Below are positions 62,050 through 64,000 of a stretch of 64,000 nt of DNA, piece after piece. Both the position numbers and the translations under genes were made by a program. Location: the NCBI GenBank assembly GCA_036346255.1, contig CM070619.1:31750342-31814341 (forward strand), read 5' to 3'. The notes under the pieces were generated by a model. The model was not told the DNA's origin. It did no database searches and saw only the letters and a list, made by a program, of their open reading frames with translations. How positions within the stretch are numbered: position 1 is the first letter of the stretch; each line of letters starts with the position of its first letter. This stretch comes from Ampelocalamus luodianensis (Eukaryota > Streptophyta > Magnoliopsida > Poales > Poaceae).

Positions 62050-63402
62050 AGTAACATATTGTAATTTCTGGAAAACTGAAATTCAAATTGCTATAACTCT
62101 CACATGCTAAATCCAAATGGAATCATTCTTTCACCTAAAGTCATCTAAAATCATGAATTAGCTACTGTAGAAAAATCATGCATTTTTTAGCACTTTGATT
62201 TTTGAGGTATTTCTCGGTGTTTATTCGGTGTTGTAATTATATAGATCCTGAAGCGATTGATATTGGCTCGTACGCTACTGAGGGCGAGCAATTAGACTTC
62301 CAGCAAGGCAAGCATCATTTGAAATTTATTCTTACATCATATTGATCCCAGTTTTTTATACATTAGTTTTTGAAATGCGATATTGCTTGCATGCTATTTT
62401 CGGTATATCATTATGTTGTGAGTAGTTAGCTATGTCCTATACTTGCTGGTTGTCCTTGATATCTCCCATATACATATGCCTAAGATAGATGATTGTGATG
62501 ATATGGTTGTTGTGTGTTAAATGCTTAGCCATTGCGGGTCTAGATAACACAATAGATCAATTGGCGGGATTAGCTCGTCAATTGTGGGAAACACATAACA
62601 ACTCTTAATTTTGTTTTTGTCCAGATTGTTATATATGGTTGTTTGTTTAAACTTTGGTTATGTTAAATGGTTTTTGGTCTGGACAAGTGGTCGTAAGTGT
62701 GGGTGCTGTTATGCATGAGTTTTAGGTATGTGGTGGACTTGTTCGGACTCATAAGGACCGAGCTTTGAACTTTCAGTCAAAGTAACGAGCGTGCTATCAC
62801 ATGCGGTATATGGCTGTCGTCCGGTTAAGTAAGGGGAAGGTTTTATTGGGTTAGACCACAGGTGGTGCAAGGACATAGAGACCGTGAAATCCCTATGTTC
62901 CTTAGGAACCCAGTGTAATATATACTGTGAATAATGACCACGATTACTTATGTTGCTCACAAACAACATACTAACTACCTTACATTGGCCCCTCCAATGC
63001 AACGTGCGTGCCCGCTTAGCATTTGCTATGCTTATGTCTAAGTTGGGAGTTATCTCGTACGGGTGGTCTATCCCAATAGGATCTTCTTGCTGAAAATGAT
63101 CGTATCTCGATTCTCCCCGGCCGGCATACCAAAGGAAGTGTACCATTAACCGGAGGCATACGGGGGCTTACGGGCTAGTCGAGTCATGTGGGTAAAGTAG
63201 TACACCTCTGCAGAGTTTAATTTATTCAAATAGCCATTGCGGGTCTAGATAACGCAATATATCAATTGGCGGGAATAGCTCGTCAATTGTGGGAGACACA
63301 CAACAACTCTTAATTTTCTTTTTGTCCAGATCATTCTATCTGGTTGTTGGTCTAAAATGTGGTTATGTTAAATGGTTTTAGGTCTGGACAAGTGGTAGTA
63401 AG
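62050..63402 (+). repeat. Right part of the + strand gypsy LTR hosting solo LTR 2
   Basis: Continues the LTR of 54976-56100, with the poorly conserved block equivalent to 7330-8540. It contains a duplicated segment (62527-62700 and 63232-63405). The LTR end GGTCCTCACA is not reached, because another LTR starts at 63403. Confidence 0.75.
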
Positions 63403-63405
63403 TGT
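62527..63405. repeat. Segmental tandem duplication within the LTR (period about 705 bp)
   Basis: Copies at 62527-62700 and 63232-63405 both begin AGCCATTGCGGGTCTAGATA and both end near GGTCTGGACAAGTGGT; they differ by a small number of substitutions and indels. Confidence 0.88.
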
Positions 63406-64000
63406 AACACCCTGGCTATCCAGAAGCCAAAATGTTACCTAAAGACTCTAACATCCAACCATAATCATGAGGATTGAAGCAATACTCCAAGTTATAACGA
63501 ATGAAAGATAAATCTCTCATAAGGCATAATCGCACAAATATAATCTGACCTTAAGCAAGACAAGTACCACAGCGGAAAATAAACATCCAAACCAAACAGG
63601 AGACATCATCTGCATGCCACCTCATTTATTATAGTTTAACTCTAAACAAATAAAGGAATTCAACCTAGTTCTATTATTGAAACTGGAATATGGTGGTGAG
63701 TGTTTAGTGCATATCTACTCCCTCCCGCTAGAATCATCATCAATGGCCACCTAAAACAAAACAACAAACAAGAGTGAGTCCGGGACTCAGCAAGTACAAC
63801 GATTACAAGAACATACTCCATGTAGAGACATAGCACATAACAAATATCTGAAGGATAGAACTGTAATGCTTGGATGGCATGAACTAGATGGACTGCACTC
63901 GAGCTTATACCGGTATAGCAAGTGACACACCCGTCGGTACTCACTTAAGCCCGTATTTATCGAAATACGGGGATCCAAAATACCCTATGAAGAACGTTTC
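63403..64000. repeat. Start of another LTR retrotransposon, cut by window end
   Basis: TGTAACACCCTGG is an LTR-type terminus that breaks the host LTR at 63402 (GTAAG just before is the expected target-duplication partner). By analogy to the LARD LTR (TGTAACACCC, then AGCGGAA...), with CACAGCGGAAAATAAACATC at 63569, the element is probably on the minus strand. No coding is visible. Confidence 0.6.

Larger units (their letters stand above)
56096..62054 (+). mobile_element. Solo LTR with target-site duplication, copy 2
   Basis: A single LTR (56101-62049, 5949 bp) starts TGTAACATCCCAAGTTTTGG and ends GGTCCTCACA. AGTAA flanks it at 56096-56100 and 62050-62054. It splits another LTR: the sequence before (AATTAAAATTAGTGAACAGTAA) resumes after it in the order seen uninterrupted at 7300-7345. 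No internal region remains. Confidence 0.93.

Overview
The window looks like repeat-rich, heterochromatic DNA from a plant nuclear genome, most likely a grass (Poaceae). That rests on the transposon types: very long-LTR chromovirus-like Ty3/gypsy elements, a non-coding LARD-like element, a gag-only TR-GAG element, a TNP2/DUF4216-type CACTA transposon and a plant L1-type LINE. The species cannot be named from sequence alone. Almost every base belongs to nested, decayed mobile elements. I see no intact host gene, no tRNA or rRNA gene and no CRISPR array.

Layout, left to right. 1-9335: 3' half of a Ty3/gypsy element on + (gag, PR, RT, RNase H, IN, chromodomain-like end, polypurine tract, 4.6-kb 3' LTR); coding sequence is nearly complete but broken by four nonsense codons, one frameshift and a damaged protease motif. 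9336-19407: an older LTR-like target split by an 8.8-kb LARD-like minus-strand element (LTRs 10275-12517 and 16808-19073, PBS and PPT present, no coding). 20190-22303: truncated LINE with endonuclease, partial RT and zf-RVT. 22304-24667: a 2.4-kb island with no TE coding signature, holding gene-like exon fragments on the minus strand and two (TA)n tracts. 24668-27866: a heavily decayed gypsy polyprotein, cut by a minus-strand LTR piece (27867-29596). 29597-35171: a 5.6-kb solo LTR with a perfect 5-bp target duplication. 35262-48516: a minus-strand TR-GAG in LTR-internal-LTR-internal arrangement; its second gag copy is interrupted inside the zinc knuckle by a 7.9-kb CACTA element (40312-48180). 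48517-about 54970: LTR plus 3' pol of a minus-strand gypsy element that is the probable coding relative of the solo-LTR family. About 54975-63402: fragment of a + strand LTR related to the one at 4707-9335, split by a second solo LTR (56101-62049, perfect 5-bp target duplication). 63403-64000: start of one more LTR.

The order of events can be read from nesting: the LARD into an old LTR, one solo LTR into a minus LTR fragment and the other into a + strand LTR, and CACTA into gag. The most unusual structures are the CACTA element, which carries three hairpin-rich repeat arrays (one internal, between its TNP2 module and a second Ulp1-like module); the shared-LTR tandem of TR-GAG; a GACCTCC-rich minisatellite block found in the two solo LTRs but not seen in the LTR of their coding relative; and a roughly 705-bp tandem duplication in an LTR with a 5-bp microhomology junction.
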